Source of the DNA: Stenopsyche tienmushanensis
Taxonomy: Eukaryota; Arthropoda; Insecta; Trichoptera; Stenopsychidae
Direction of reading: 5' to 3'
NCBI GenBank assembly: GCA_008973525.1
Contig: WACJ01000404.1
Span: 1,798,001 to 1,862,000 of the forward strand
Length of the DNA: 64,000 bases
Shown here: one piece after another, positions 36,941 through 49,146 of the stretch
How positions within the stretch are numbered: position 1 is the first letter of the stretch
Layout of the letters: every line of letters begins with the position of its first letter
Notes under the pieces: generated by a model
Databases searched by the model: none
Told to the model about the DNA's origin: nothing
What the model saw: the letters and a program-made list of their open reading frames with translations, nothing else
Translations under genes and position numbers: made by a program

Positions 36941-38170
36941 TACAAACTATTCATCAGTGATATTATATGAGGGGTTTTATTTAAAATATGTTTAAGGGGG
37001 TATTCCAATGTGAACGCGTAAAAAAAGCATGTTTTCATTATATTTTTTCTCTAAAACTATTGCATATTATTAAACGAATGTCTTTGTTGTTTTTTATCTT
37101 AAAGGTATGTTCAAGGAGAAGGAAATTTTTTTTATTTGGATGATCAAAAATATTTATTTATTTATTTGTAAAAAAAATTCAAACGAACAAAAAAAGTTTT
37201 CTGCTGGCGCAGGTATTTTTAGCTCTCCTGGTGATTCATTGTCATACACTGCATTAAAAATCCTTTTTATTGCGCTGAAACAGCGGTACCCACTTCGAAC
37301 AAAGCTTTCTCATGGATAAATGTTGATGCAAAATGGTGAATATGTCAGCTATCTCACACAACTTCAATTTATAATTACATCACCCTACGAACTTATTGAG
37401 TGATTTGTTATTACGTGCAAATATACGAGCGTGTATTTTTTGTAGCAACAGTAAAAAACACAAAACTGATATAGAAATGCATCAACGAGTATAAATCGTG
37501 CCTGTTATATTTGTACTGATAAACGAATCACGGGCATCAGACGATGTTGTAGGTTATGGGATCGATTTAAAAAAAATATTATTGGCTGTGAAAATTACAT
37601 GCAATATACAATTGTAAACAATGATGAGAAAAATTTGATATTCTCGAAAGCTAAACGAGATAATGGCTGCAAAAAAAGGAACAATGTTGATGGTTAAATT
37701 AATTCAATAATTATATGGAATGAACGTTTCTAAATATTGATATCCACATTTAAATACCACATGATATTCTCGTGCATTATCATTCTGAAATTCCTTAATT
37801 TTTATAGCAACCATAATATTACTAAACTTTAAATGTTTAAAACGTTTCAAATTTTTTGATAGCTGCAAAACTTAAAAAAAATAAAAATAAATTCTTCAAG
37901 TATTTTAATTAGTTCATACAAAGCCCAAGAGATGGCACTAATTTATAAATAAAAATAAATTTATTTATAAATATTTTTTTAAAAAAAACTTCATCAATTT
38001 CACATTATATAAATGTTCTGAAAAAATAAAAGGTCATTTGATTTTATAATAGTTCGATGAAGATCACTATTGTAAATCAGTGTTGGTTTAAATTTCTTAT
38101 GGAGAGCTTCTTCTAAATCCTTTAATCTAAATTCAAAAAATATATTTGTATTGAAAAATTATCCAAGGCA
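36941..38170. other. Spacer between the two secreted-protein paralogs
   Basis: AT-rich DNA without recognisable genes or transposon ends. The 70-residue ORF at 37,107-37,319 shows no motif. The promoter of the second paralog must lie in the right part, but no clear initiator or TATA box stands out. Confidence 0.45.
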
Positions 38171-40235
38171 ATGTTATTGAGTTATATAGTTACAATGTGG
38201 GCAGGTGAGTTAATCCTTTGTATTTTTTTAATCTAATAGAGACAAGTCCAACATTGAAAAAGAAGTGAAAGTATATATGCAGACCGATTAAATGAGGACA
38301 TCTTATAAAACAATAATATATATTTTAGGATAATTTTTGTTAATATTTTATATTTTAGCTGTTAATGCTGTCATAATTCCTGATGAAATCACATCGGGAC
38401 TAGAATTGATTTATGCACATATTCCCCAAATTAAAAAAGGTATTTATGATATATAATATCCGAATAAGTCATCGCATTTGTATAATATTATTGTAAAAAG
38501 TTATAACAATCTGTTTTTCGTTAAATTTATTCAACAACCCAAATAATACGAGTATAATAGGTTTCTCCATGGCTAATTATTTTTTATAATCACTATTCAA
38601 TAGTGAGGACTAGGGCTTATACAAAACCGGTTTTCGGTTTTTAGTTTTCGAACAAAACCAGGTTTTCAGTTTTAAGATTTTTTTTCAATGTTAAAACAGA
38701 CTTTAACAATGGCTATTTAAATTTAAACATAATTAAATATAATATAATAACCTGAAAAATAAAAATACAATCATTGGCACATGCAGTTAAATATTTTTAA
38801 GCCAAATTTAAAATTATCAGTAAAATCAATAATCATATCAAGATATGTAGTTATTATTGCAAAAAGTTAGAGCCGTAACGAGGGTATGATGCGCCTGTGG
38901 AAAGTATCTAACTTACGCCCCCAAGGAAATCCTTTTTTATTTACTTAAATAATATTATTATAAATGAAATATATTTTATATTATTGTAATGTATATTTTA
39001 AAATAATATACGAAGATAGTCTCAAAAATACCCGACCTAACGTATAGATGGCGGTTGTTGTTTATTTTTTTAATTTATATCCGAAAATGCTGCGAAAATC
39101 CCTAAAAGAGGACCAAGTGGCCACAAGGTCTGTATGTCCATTCGGTCCGCATTTCGGACCGCTGACATTCGAATGAGCGCTTCGCGATTGGATTGGATCA
39201 TTATTTCTATTATTTCTAGTCGTCGTTTGGAAAAGTTATTGAAGCAAAAAATAAGATATTAGATCTAATTTATTCTGCTAGATTTAGAAAATATGTTTTC
39301 AGAAAACATAATGCATTACTGATCTGTTTTTAATGACAATCTTGTTTTTGTGATAATACTTCCCAATAATGAAAACACCCTTTTGCTGGGTATTGAAGTA
39401 GGATGAATGCTTTCTTTTTTAAAGCGTTTTAGCAACTCCTAATTATTTTCGGTGATTTTGTCAATAATTATATTCTAGATAAAAACTTAAAAGAAAAAGT
39501 TTATAACAAGGAAAATAAAAATGGTTTTCAATACTTTTACTATTGATAGGGGATTTTTAGGATAAAAAACCGGATTTTTAGAATATATAGAAGACCGATT
39601 TAAGTGATAGATATATCGCAGAATCTAGAAGCAAATAGGAAATTTACATACCAATTTTGCAATTATTACATTTTGTGATGCAATCACATATTTAAATTTA
39701 AATCAAAATCGGACATTTCATATGAAAATATTGTACTGTAGTTCGTTTAGAAAAATACCAGACTGTGTGAATAAGTATTGATTTTATATCCAGAATGGAG
39801 ACATTTTGTCTTAAGCTCGGAATTATCATCAATTTTTGGAAATTATTTGCAGGCACATCTTCAAGGATTGGTTTCGGCCGTAATTTTGGAAATTTTGCTG
39901 ATTTTCAAGTTGCGTTTGATTTCGGTCCTCAATCTACAGAAAGTCCCTACAAGAGACATAAAAAAGAAAAGCACGGAATTAACAAACAGAAGAATAAATC
40001 GGGGAGAAATAAGGTTAGATAATATTTTTGAAATGATTAAATTAACAATATTATATGCCATCTATTGGTAATTGATAAAATAAGTTCGTATATTAGAAGT
40101 TACTAAAAGATATTTGTGATATTTTAGATGAAACAATCGTTCATTCGAACTTTTCTCGATACATGGCGTCAAAATACAAGACAGAAGAAGAGAAATAATT
40201 CAAGCAATCAGAAGAAACACCCAAAGAAAATCTAA
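38171..40235 (+). CDS. Unrecognised secreted protein (short basic paralog), four coding exons
   Basis: The coding exons are 38,171-38,204, 38,359-38,439, 39,853-40,013 and 40,128-40,235. They sum to 384 bases with consistent phases (1,1,0), giving 127 residues. Exon 1 encodes a short hydrophobic leader (MLLSYIVTMWA). Exon 2 has exactly the same length (81 bases) and phase as exon 2 of the upstream gene. The shared module reads VIIPDEITSGLEL, IPQIKKGTSSRIGFG and GNFADFQVAFDFGPQS. By hand count 33 of 56 aligned residues are identical to the paralog. After GPQS the remaining 61 residues contain 21 Lys/Arg and only 3 Asp/Glu, so the mature tail is strongly basic. Exon 3 corresponds to exons 3 and 4 of the paralog without the intron between them. 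I cannot name the function. Intron 2 (38,440-39,852) contains the hAT-like repeat at 38,869-39,195. Confidence 0.72.
38869..39195 (+). mobile_element. Hairpin-bearing hAT-like repeat, copy 3
   Basis: The left end, TAGAGCCGTAACGAGGG, matches the MITE terminus at 12,390. It is followed within 80 bases by the ATTATTATAAATG ... ACCCGACCTAACGTATA core and the palindrome CGGTCCG ... CGGACC at about 39,143-39,160. This joins the two pieces that are separate in copy 1. It lies in intron 2 of the short paralog. Confidence 0.55.
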
Positions 40236-40243
40236 GAATATCC

Positions 40244-40249
40244 AATAAA
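40244..40249 (+). promoter_or_regulatory. Polyadenylation signal of the short secreted-protein gene
   Basis: An AATAAA starts 9 bases after the stop codon, with a second one about 26 bases on. This gives a very short 3' UTR. Confidence 0.5.
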
Positions 40250-40424
40250 AATCCGATTGTCACAAAACAATAAAAACACAGATTAAAAAAGCAATATAAT
40301 AAAGAAGAGGAGAAATATCATATTTTAATTTAATTATAAAATACTGCTTTATGATATTGATATTTGAAAAATATTAATTTTTTATACGCCATCTGTGAAT
40401 TTATTATATATATATATATATATA

Positions 40425-40713
40425 CACCCATCCCTCGCTTAACACGGAAGATAGGTTCTGCCAGATCGCCGTGTTAAGCGAAATCGTGTTAAGCGAGACT
40501 AAACGTCTGATGTACTGTCAATATATTCTAGGTACTATTTGTTGTTTGAAATGCGCAGTTCTATTCATCTATCTCCTTACCGTTATCCTTAGAATTTTGC
40601 ACAGCTGTGTGCACATCTACGAAACGTGGAATCATATATTTTTTCACCAAAACTGAAACCGTGTTAAACCGAAACCGTGTTAAACGAGTACCGTGTTAAG
40701 CGAGGGATAGGTG
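40425..40713. mobile_element. Tigger/pogo-type MITE with near-perfect terminal repeats (289 bp)
   Basis: The left end, CACCCATCCCTCGCTTAACA, and the right end, reverse-complemented CACCTATCCCTCGCTTAACA, differ at one base and are flanked by TA on both sides. Internally the motif CGTGTTAA[GA]CGA is repeated at least four times. The 61-residue ORF inside is chance. Because the ends are so well preserved, this is one of the younger insertions in the window. Confidence 0.75.
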
Positions 40714-43700
40714 TATATATATGTTGCCAAAAAATCTCAACATATAAGCGACATAAAGTCAATTTGTTTGGTTTTACCCTTGGATTTATCAGAAGAGTGT
40801 TAAATTGATTTTTGGAGATCCTTAGCAATGGTCAGGATGACTCACGAGAGTTTTATATGAAGTCAAAAATCTAAATATTTTCTATTACTAAGTGAGTACA
40901 GTTCTTAATAAAGCGAAGGGTTAAAAAAATACATTATTTTACATATATACAAAATTACAATTACATAAAATTAAATTTGAATTTTTGGCTGGGTTGTATA
41001 TAAAAAAGTGTAATTTTTGGTAAAATCTACACCATATGTTGCCTTATAAAATAAGTTCTCGCTTTATAAAACTTTCATTCAATCACCAGTCAATCCAATT
41101 TAGAAAGAGTATGCAAAATTTTAATAAGATCGGTGAATTCGTTTTTGTGAAATCATGTCCATTGACTTCAAAAATAAAATTTTGAATAAAAATGTAATTA
41201 AATTGCGATGTTCTCAGGCGATTAAATTTAATGATCGGTATTTCCAAAGATTCTCTTTCTTAGAGTTTTACTCCGATTGACGTAAAACTTTGGAAAAATA
41301 TTATTGATAAGTTGATGAACTGTTAGATAAAAAAAAATGTTTTTTTTCAAATTTCAAAACCCATGTAATCCATTAAAAGATCCCAAAATAATAAATACCA
41401 TATTGAACTTACATATTGAACTAACTCTGGTCATATTTTTTTCAGTATGCGTTCAATGTTGACGATCGTTTGATGAATGAAATTATGAGATAAATTCACT
41501 CCAAAAATCATGTTTCTATATATTCGATAAATCTTTCATCAACCTTATTTTAAATCCATGGCAAAGATTCCCTAATGTAATGTAATTGTAGTTTAGAACA
41601 AAACCGTGTTATAGGAATGTCATTTTATACTGGAATCACATATGTATGTATATATTCTCATTTAGCTAATTAATATTTATTTTTATTCACTGCCAGCTGA
41701 TGACACATATGAGTCATTTTTAATGTAGTCTTCTCTAATGTTACCTATAGTATATGTATAAATACCATAGAACTATCACGAATGAATGGATATGGAAAAT
41801 ATATTACACATGTGTTTCAACAAGACTGACGTCAATTTCTCATCAAAGTTGAAAGAAATGTATTTTTTTTTAATAGTAAATAAAATAATTTTATGAAGGA
41901 ACAGTGTATGTATAGAATATTAGATACTACATAGTTTTAAACGAGATAATTCAATATATAGTAGAATTTCTATTATCCGGATTGATTGGAGATAAAAGTA
42001 GTCCGGATAACGGAAATTTGGATAATCGAAAATAATCATAATTGACAGCAAATTTAATATTTATTTTTTTAAAAAACAATTATCGATTTTGGCTTTGAGC
42101 TAGATTTTAGAAGCTGCCTAATCTTCGTTGAATCCTTCCTTCTCCACAAATAGCTTCAATGTGTCAATAATTAAAAAAAATATATTATTCACACCTGGGT
42201 GAAACAAGTATATGGTCAACCCTTAGTGGCATGTTATGGTAGAGGACAGATATTAAAAATAGTATCCGTCCAATGCGCATTTAGCTCCGAAACTATTTCC
42301 TGATTTTTTTATAATTTTTCGTTCTGTACTTCCATCTTCTAATATTAAATAATTCATAAATCATCACATACGCGAGAAAAACTGAGCACAATTATCTACG
42401 TACAAAGCAGCGAATTGTATATTTTTATTTTAATGCCATATTATTTTCTTTATTTGGGATCAAGAAATAATAAAACCGAATTCTATGGATGAGCCAACTT
42501 TTAGCTCATGTGATTTTTATGGGTTGTTTTATTTTTATACTGTTTAATTTGTGCCTCTAGAATTTATATCATCCTTTGTGCATCCTGGTTGCTTCTCTGA
42601 GATACTATAATATTTCATGTCAAGTTTTTTATATCCAATTGCTTTATCATGTGATTTGTTTCTGGAGTTTTAAATGTGTTACCCTCAAACAATTATGATT
42701 TCTTACCCATGTTTTCCTCTTACGTTTGGGCTTCATTTTTTTAATACCACATTCCGCAATTCTTTGAGTAGTTTTTAATACTTGTTACTCCCCTTTTCCA
42801 ACGTTTTGTAATCGTGCACAAACACTAATACATGCCGGAGAACATTAATCAAGCACCATTCTTTATGAAAGGAAAGATATGATCTTAGTATAATATTTAA
42901 ATATTTCGCTGATATACAAATGAAATTTCATGTTTTTTTTTTGTTTCATTCATCAAGCATTCAGATATGTAGATCAGTTTAGTATATTAAAATATTGAAA
43001 TGCTTCGTTTAGTTCGGTTTGCTGTAGGTAATTTAACTTCGATTGCATTATTTAAGCAATTATTCCTTTTTTGCATAGTTCTTCCTCTTGTTAGTCGTTC
43101 TTCAGTCATCGGATTAAAAAAATGTGCTGAAATGAAGATGATCAACAAAACAAAAAGATAGTTAGTTTATTCAGACTTAATACAAGAGAGAAGTTCCAAC
43201 TGCGAGACGTTACAACAATAGGCCTCTCCCTCAATATCGTACAAGATTTTTCTTCGGACGAAGGGTTGATATCAGCTATACATTACTACATTGATGATTA
43301 CAAATGGAAATTGATTTGTAATCTGTTATTATTTAAAAGAGCGTTTCTTAATAATCCTTAGTCTTAGATTTCATAGCAAATTTATTACAAACTGTATTAA
43401 TCTGAATATGGGAAATATAATAAGAATAACAATTCTCACATTTAATTTAAAATATGCATAACATGTAAGCTTACTTATGTTTTACGCCAATTGTATTTGC
43501 AAGCCATTTTCCTTAATAAATTGAACAGGGCCAAGCTATAATTAAAATATTTTTCATTAATCTTCTTCCAATTTATTGTTTTATTCAAATATTTTTAACA
43601 TGACAATGCGTGGAAAATTGCACAGTGAGTAATTTTATTTAGGAATATTCTAATTATAACAAGGATATATGTAATTTTCCAACGTAATCAATTTCTAAGT

Positions 43701-45757
43701 AATCTCCAAGTTTCTTGTGGTTTTTCTTCAACTCTCTGAATGATCATGAATCCTTCGTTCGTTGTGCATTTCCATCTATTTAACATTCATGACAGAATAA
43801 AGCAGAAGATCTTGGAAATCATGCGAAAAACAGAAAATTCTAGCGTTTATGGCGTTTTGATGTGTTAACCAACGTTAAAATATGCGTCGATCTTATTATA
43901 ATATAATGGTATAATTTTATAATGCGATTGCTTATGTTTATTATATCTATAGCTTTTTGCTAATTTCTTTGTGGTTAGTTATCATAAATATTTATTAGAG
44001 TATTTTATTGATGTAACTGATCATTTTTAAATTGATGTGGTATCATCGATTGTGCATCCTGCTTTGATGATCTCATAGCTTTATTCTTGTATTTGAAAAC
44101 TTGGGAATTTTCATGTGATGAGACTTTTGAAGAAAATGTTGATGGACAATTCCAGCTATTGAATATTAAGAAAACCTTATGATATCACAATCATTACACA
44201 GACAAATAAATTTATCAACTTCAACAAGGCTTTCATTGATGATGCATTTGTAAATTTATAGTTTCTTTACATCTAAACAATCAAAGCAATTTCGTCATCA
44301 AACTTCAAGAATGCGTTATTGCATTTTAAATCTAATCATTTTATAAAATGCCATCGAATTTGATTTAAAAAGTTGTTTTTATCCACATAAAATGTTGATA
44401 TTCTAGTTTAAAAAATGATTCGATGTATAAAAATATGTATTATCAAACCTGTCCTGTATCTTTTGTCTGTTGCGTTTTAATACTCACCTTTAATATTTAT
44501 AGTGGAAAATTACAGCACTGAAAATAAATTCAATTAGATGTATTACGTATGATGTTAATTCCTGGTAGTGCTTTAAATTGATTGATAGTAAACAATAAAT
44601 GTGTGTTGATTTATTGCGAATAATCAAATGCATATGCTCAGTATAGATGTATTAATTTAATAATGCAGATGATTAATTTAATTTAAAAATAAATGGCCAG
44701 ATCCATTGTTACTAAAGTCCATCGATGCTGTCAAAAAACAACGCAATATTGCTTTCAAACCGTTGAAATGATTTCGTTTTGTCATAAAATTAAGTCAAAT
44801 ATTAGCATTGGAATTCAAACGCAATATTAACATGACATTTGATTGGTAATGTTTAAAAACGAACATTTTGCCTTGAACAAAATATTTTTGTATTGTAGGT
44901 GTAACATTTCAAATGGAATAATCTTTTCTTTCAAATGGAAAATGAGAACCAGCTCAGATCATGACGATGGAACTCATTTATTAAAAATGACATAGTATGA
45001 GCAATTTGAAGGCGAATCATCAACACGATTGGTAGTATTTTGTATATAAGCGGCAATATGAAAAAAATGACTTTAAAATAAATTAGTAACCCTTAGTTTG
45101 GCAGATCATACAGTTATAAATTTGATTTATTAAGAGTCACTGGAGAAATAAATATATTATTCCACATGCTGTTCAGTTTTATCCTGCAGTCTAAAGTTTC
45201 CCAAATCTGTATGGGATTTTGTTACGGCATATGTACGTTTATACAATCTTATAATATTATCGCGGTAATAAAATTGCTTAAAAATAATTAACTCTAATGG
45301 AATTTGTTTGAACGGTTCTCAATGCTAAAAACGCGCATATGCATGTTGATAATATACGAAGATGCCAATAACCGTTCAGTATTTTTTTAAAAAACTAAAA
45401 AATATGGGAAAACCACAATAAAATTTAACAAAACTTGAATGTAGCTTTATCTCGTTTAATAAAGTGCTTTCGTGAGATCTGTGATACCTGTGCCAATTAA
45501 AATTATCGTTTTTGGATCGAGTAATAATGTATTTGCATAGACCTCTTTTTTTATGGTTCCAGTAAAATTCTCCATAAAGTTTTGTCGAGTTTATTATTTT
45601 TTTGCGGTGTACATCACGTTCCTGATTATTTGCAGCATTTTTAAGAAGAAATATTTCATAATTTATAATCATTATTATAGCTGCGTAGATATTTGTTTCG
45701 GTTGTAAATTTTTTGATCAATTTTTTGTTAAAAAATATTAATAACCACATCTCCCTT
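40714..45757. other. AT-rich stretch without recognisable genes
   Basis: Apart from the pogo-like terminus at 41,961 nothing was recognised in this 5 kb. The longest ORF (140 residues, minus strand, 45,376-45,798) has no domain that I know and overlaps the Tigger remnant on the other strand. Confidence 0.5.
41961..42040. repeat. Terminus of a pogo/Tigger-type element
   Basis: AGTAGAATTTCTATTATCCG followed by GTCCGGATAACGGAAATTTGGATAATCG resembles the '...CTCTATTATCCGGA...' ends of Tigger-like elements. The opposite end was not found nearby, so this may be a truncated copy. Confidence 0.4.
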
Positions 45758-46138
45758 GACGACAGATTAAATATTGTAAAGGATGATAGGATTAGCAATT
45801 TAAAAAAGTCAACATTAAATGCTTGTTGGAGAGCATAATGGCCAGAAGTAGTTGAACGTAATCATGTAATTCCAGCAAGAAATGAAACATTTAACAGCAT
45901 TTTAAATATAGCAAAAGCATTGGGACAAGGGTTGGAAAATTTAGAATTCAGTGACATCGATGAATTGTTTGTAGATCAGGAAACAGACGAAGAATAATTG
46001 ATTTATATGGTGTCAACCAGCGAAAAAGAAAATGTTGAAAGCAGCGATGATAGTGATTATGACATTACTAATAAACCAAATAAATTTACGTCTAAAGACA
46101 TTTCAGTAGTGATTTCGAGCTAACCGAAAAGAAAAAAA
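45758..46138 (+). pseudogene. Tigger (TIGD-like) transposase C-terminal remnant
   Basis: One continuous frame reads KKSTLNACWRA, a stop, WPEVVERNHVIPARNE, then NIAKALGQGLENLEFSDIDE and an acidic tail with SEKENVESSDDSDYD, interrupted by one further stop. The 'STLNACW..LWPE' motif and the acidic Asp/Glu/Ser-rich end are typical of the C-terminus of Tigger/TIGD1-like DDE transposases. The upstream DDE core is not visible. The two in-frame stops show that the copy is dead. Confidence 0.65.
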
Positions 46139-46204
46139 TTGATTGAATTAGAATACAGCAGGGAGGAGGTGGAATAATAAAATTATCATTGTATATTTAT
46201 GCTT

Positions 46205-46490
46205 TTAACCCCTACGGGAGTACTATCGGAGACCCTCCGTAACCCCCTCCACTATTCAGATAGAGCGCTCTTGCACATTGAAGCTCGGAGACAGACAAAG
46301 ACAAAGAGAACTTAGCGCAGCTCGGGAGACCGAGACGGAGAGCTTCCTCGCATGCATCGCGTTATTGTATAGATCGTTAAGCCCAAATTTATCGACTTAT
46401 AATGATTTCGATTTCAAGTGTGTTATTTGTTTACGCAAAGAAATGACAGAATGTTGTGTGCTATCGACAATGTTTGATTTTTTAACTGCT
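46205..46490 (+). mobile_element. TTAA-flanked MITE, piggyBac-like, copy D
   Basis: TTAA then CCCCTACGGGAG starts the copy. After a GAGAC-rich section (AGACAGACAAAGACAAAGAG, GACCGAGACGGAGAG) it follows the family text TTGTATAGATCGTTAA ... CAAATTTATCGACT ... TGTTGTGTGCTATCGACA, then fades. The ORF of 82 residues is part of the repeat. Confidence 0.55.
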
Positions 46491-49146
46491 TGCCGTTCTT
46501 CTTACTTTCATATACATTTTTTTTAAAAAGATAAATGTAATCGGTTCACATTTCTTAAAGATATTTTTATTTTGCAAATTTTTTGGTGTTTTACTCCAAC
46601 AGTTAAAATTTGTGGTTAATATAAACATATCAATTCACACTCTAAATATTAATCTATAGGAACAAAATGGAAAAATTCGATATTTCAAACGAGTGAAACA
46701 GCGAACTATCATATATATAAACAATTTTCATATATTTTTAAACAATATAGTAGACTGAATCTTAACAGGGATATATGCATATTAGAGCATTAGTATTATA
46801 TTATACATAGGAGCAGCAAATATTTTTGCTTTGAAGCTCTTTTACAAAAAAGCCAAGCCACAAGTATCTTCTTTTATGATAGCTTTTGAGACACGAACAT
46901 ATGTGTTTCCATCCCAGAAAACAGTTGCCATAATTTTTTTTCTGCAGATTTTTCAATTTTTTTGTGAATATTCTGGATCTTCACTCTACAGCTCGAATTT
47001 CTGGTCTTGAATGTTTCACTGAGTTTTTTTTCAGAAAAAAGTAAATGTTTTGGGACTAACACTGCATTTATTTACAATGCACTAAGATGCTTTTACTGAG
47101 GTGCTTATATTATTCGATATTCAGAAAATCGCACTTCAATGTGGGTCGTCCTTAACAAATATCCTTCTCACTTAAACTGCCTGTTTCAAAATTTAATTTA
47201 AGGTTCTTAAAATACCAAATTTAGATATATTAACATTATGTGTATTATGTAGCAATAAGTCTGTATTCTACCTGTAATAGCTTTTATTATCCAAGAAAAA
47301 AAATCTGCATGACTTTTTTAACACATTTTCAACTTTATAGATGTTTCCAATGCATGAACACCATTATGGATACAGGTTTAGTCATCAATCAACCAATGTT
47401 TATAAATGAATCATTTAATCAGCTTTTTATCATTCTTACTAAAATGTATTTTTTCCCATTGCCACATGCCAAGATTGAGTGATCCATTTTTTGATACATT
47501 TCTTCAGAACTTGCTTCCATAGAATTACTAATAAGAAGACCATCTTCAATAATGTGTTTCCTTTTTGTAGGAATTAGGTACTTTCAAACATAATTTTATA
47601 GTATGAAGAAGCTATATAATATAAGTATAATTTTTGCTTTTTGGTTTCCTTAATAATAATTTCTACAGGTATAACTGATCATTCGGAAGTGGATAAAATA
47701 TTAAATGCTCTTTATATTTATAAAGTATATATCTACGAAACATTACTTAGTATTCATAGCCATTCACGATAGATCCCTTAGGTTTTCAAGGTTCTACCCC
47801 TTCTGGACATTTGCATTATGTGACACCTATCATGCTATATTACTGGCTCAGCGACTGCACTATCGGTTATGTTACTTTGCTACTTTCATAGACCTCTCGT
47901 CTTATCTGTCACTCACTGTATCTTACATAGTTGATACTATCTAATAGCGCATGAAGTATGGAGTCTGGCCGAATTGGAGTCAAAAAAATGAAAGGAACAG
48001 AACAAGCACGAAAAGAATAAGAAGCAGACGGCCTGGAAAAGTGACACATGCTCATGGTTCAAATTACAGATGCTTTTTCATTTTATTGAAGTGCTATTTA
48101 GTACAAATTGAAAGCCATTGTAGCTCATATGTTTATACAAATATGTACTTAACATCACAAAGAGTGAGAAATTGGTATAATTTTTAGCGCATAATCTTGC
48201 TGTAGATTGCGGCAAGCTCGGTGGGTTCATAAATTGGTTATTAAAAATTATCAAGAGGTTAAAAAAGTACCACAAAGTACACAATTTGATGGAATCTTGT
48301 TTGTTTGTATATTTTTTTGATAATTCGACATTAAATTAAATGCAAGAAACTACAGAATTTTTAATTGATATCACTATATTTGATATCATTTATAGAAATT
48401 CTAATATTCAAGAAATTTTGTTATCTGAGTGAACTTACTATATAGACTGTGAATTGAAAATATCATACTTTTTCAGATCTGAATATTTATATTTAAAAAA
48501 ATTATCAATTGTTGCAATGGTTATTGAATTTGATCTGAAATGCTCTTTAGACCTTAAATTGCCGTCTAGAATTTGAATATGATTAAAATTAATAGATAAT
48601 ATTTTGCAATGATGTGGAAATTCAAAGAATTCGATTTTCAATCAATTTGGCATTCAAAACATGTTTCATAAAAGAAATGTGCGATTTTGCATATTATCAA
48701 AATTTTAATGTAGTCTCGAAAATATGCAGTCGATAAAATCGCCAATTTATTGTACCAGAAAGTCCACAGGATGCATAAGGAAACGTTTGAGAGCTCTTCG
48801 CAAAAACCACTCAAACAGGTTTGTATCGTCCTTTTATAAAAAAAGATATATTTTTAAGTACAAATAACGCTCGTACGTTTAGCTTTATCCTTGACTTTGA
48901 ATCGCATGACTTTGTATGTAAATTTTAAAGGAAAACTTCAACTTGTTGTCCTTCAATCAGTCATCCCATATGATGAACTTGGCAGTTGATGATATACCCG
49001 TATTAAGGAATATAAAAGGTCTCTTTTTTATTTAAATTTAATTTTCGACTGAGAAAAAATACAAGGCCATAAAAAGTTATTAATGCAAATCATGTTTTCG
49101 CAATATGCATTAAAATTGGTAATTGAACATTAGCTCTGATTTTATA
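46491..49146. other. Stretch without recognisable genes
   Basis: ORFs up to 80 residues occur on both strands, but none has a motif that I recognise. No transposon ends were found. Confidence 0.45.

Noticed and set aside
45376..45798. 140-residue minus-strand ORF
   Set aside because: No domain was recognised. Its 5' end lies antisense to the Tigger remnant, and the AT-rich composition favours chance openness.
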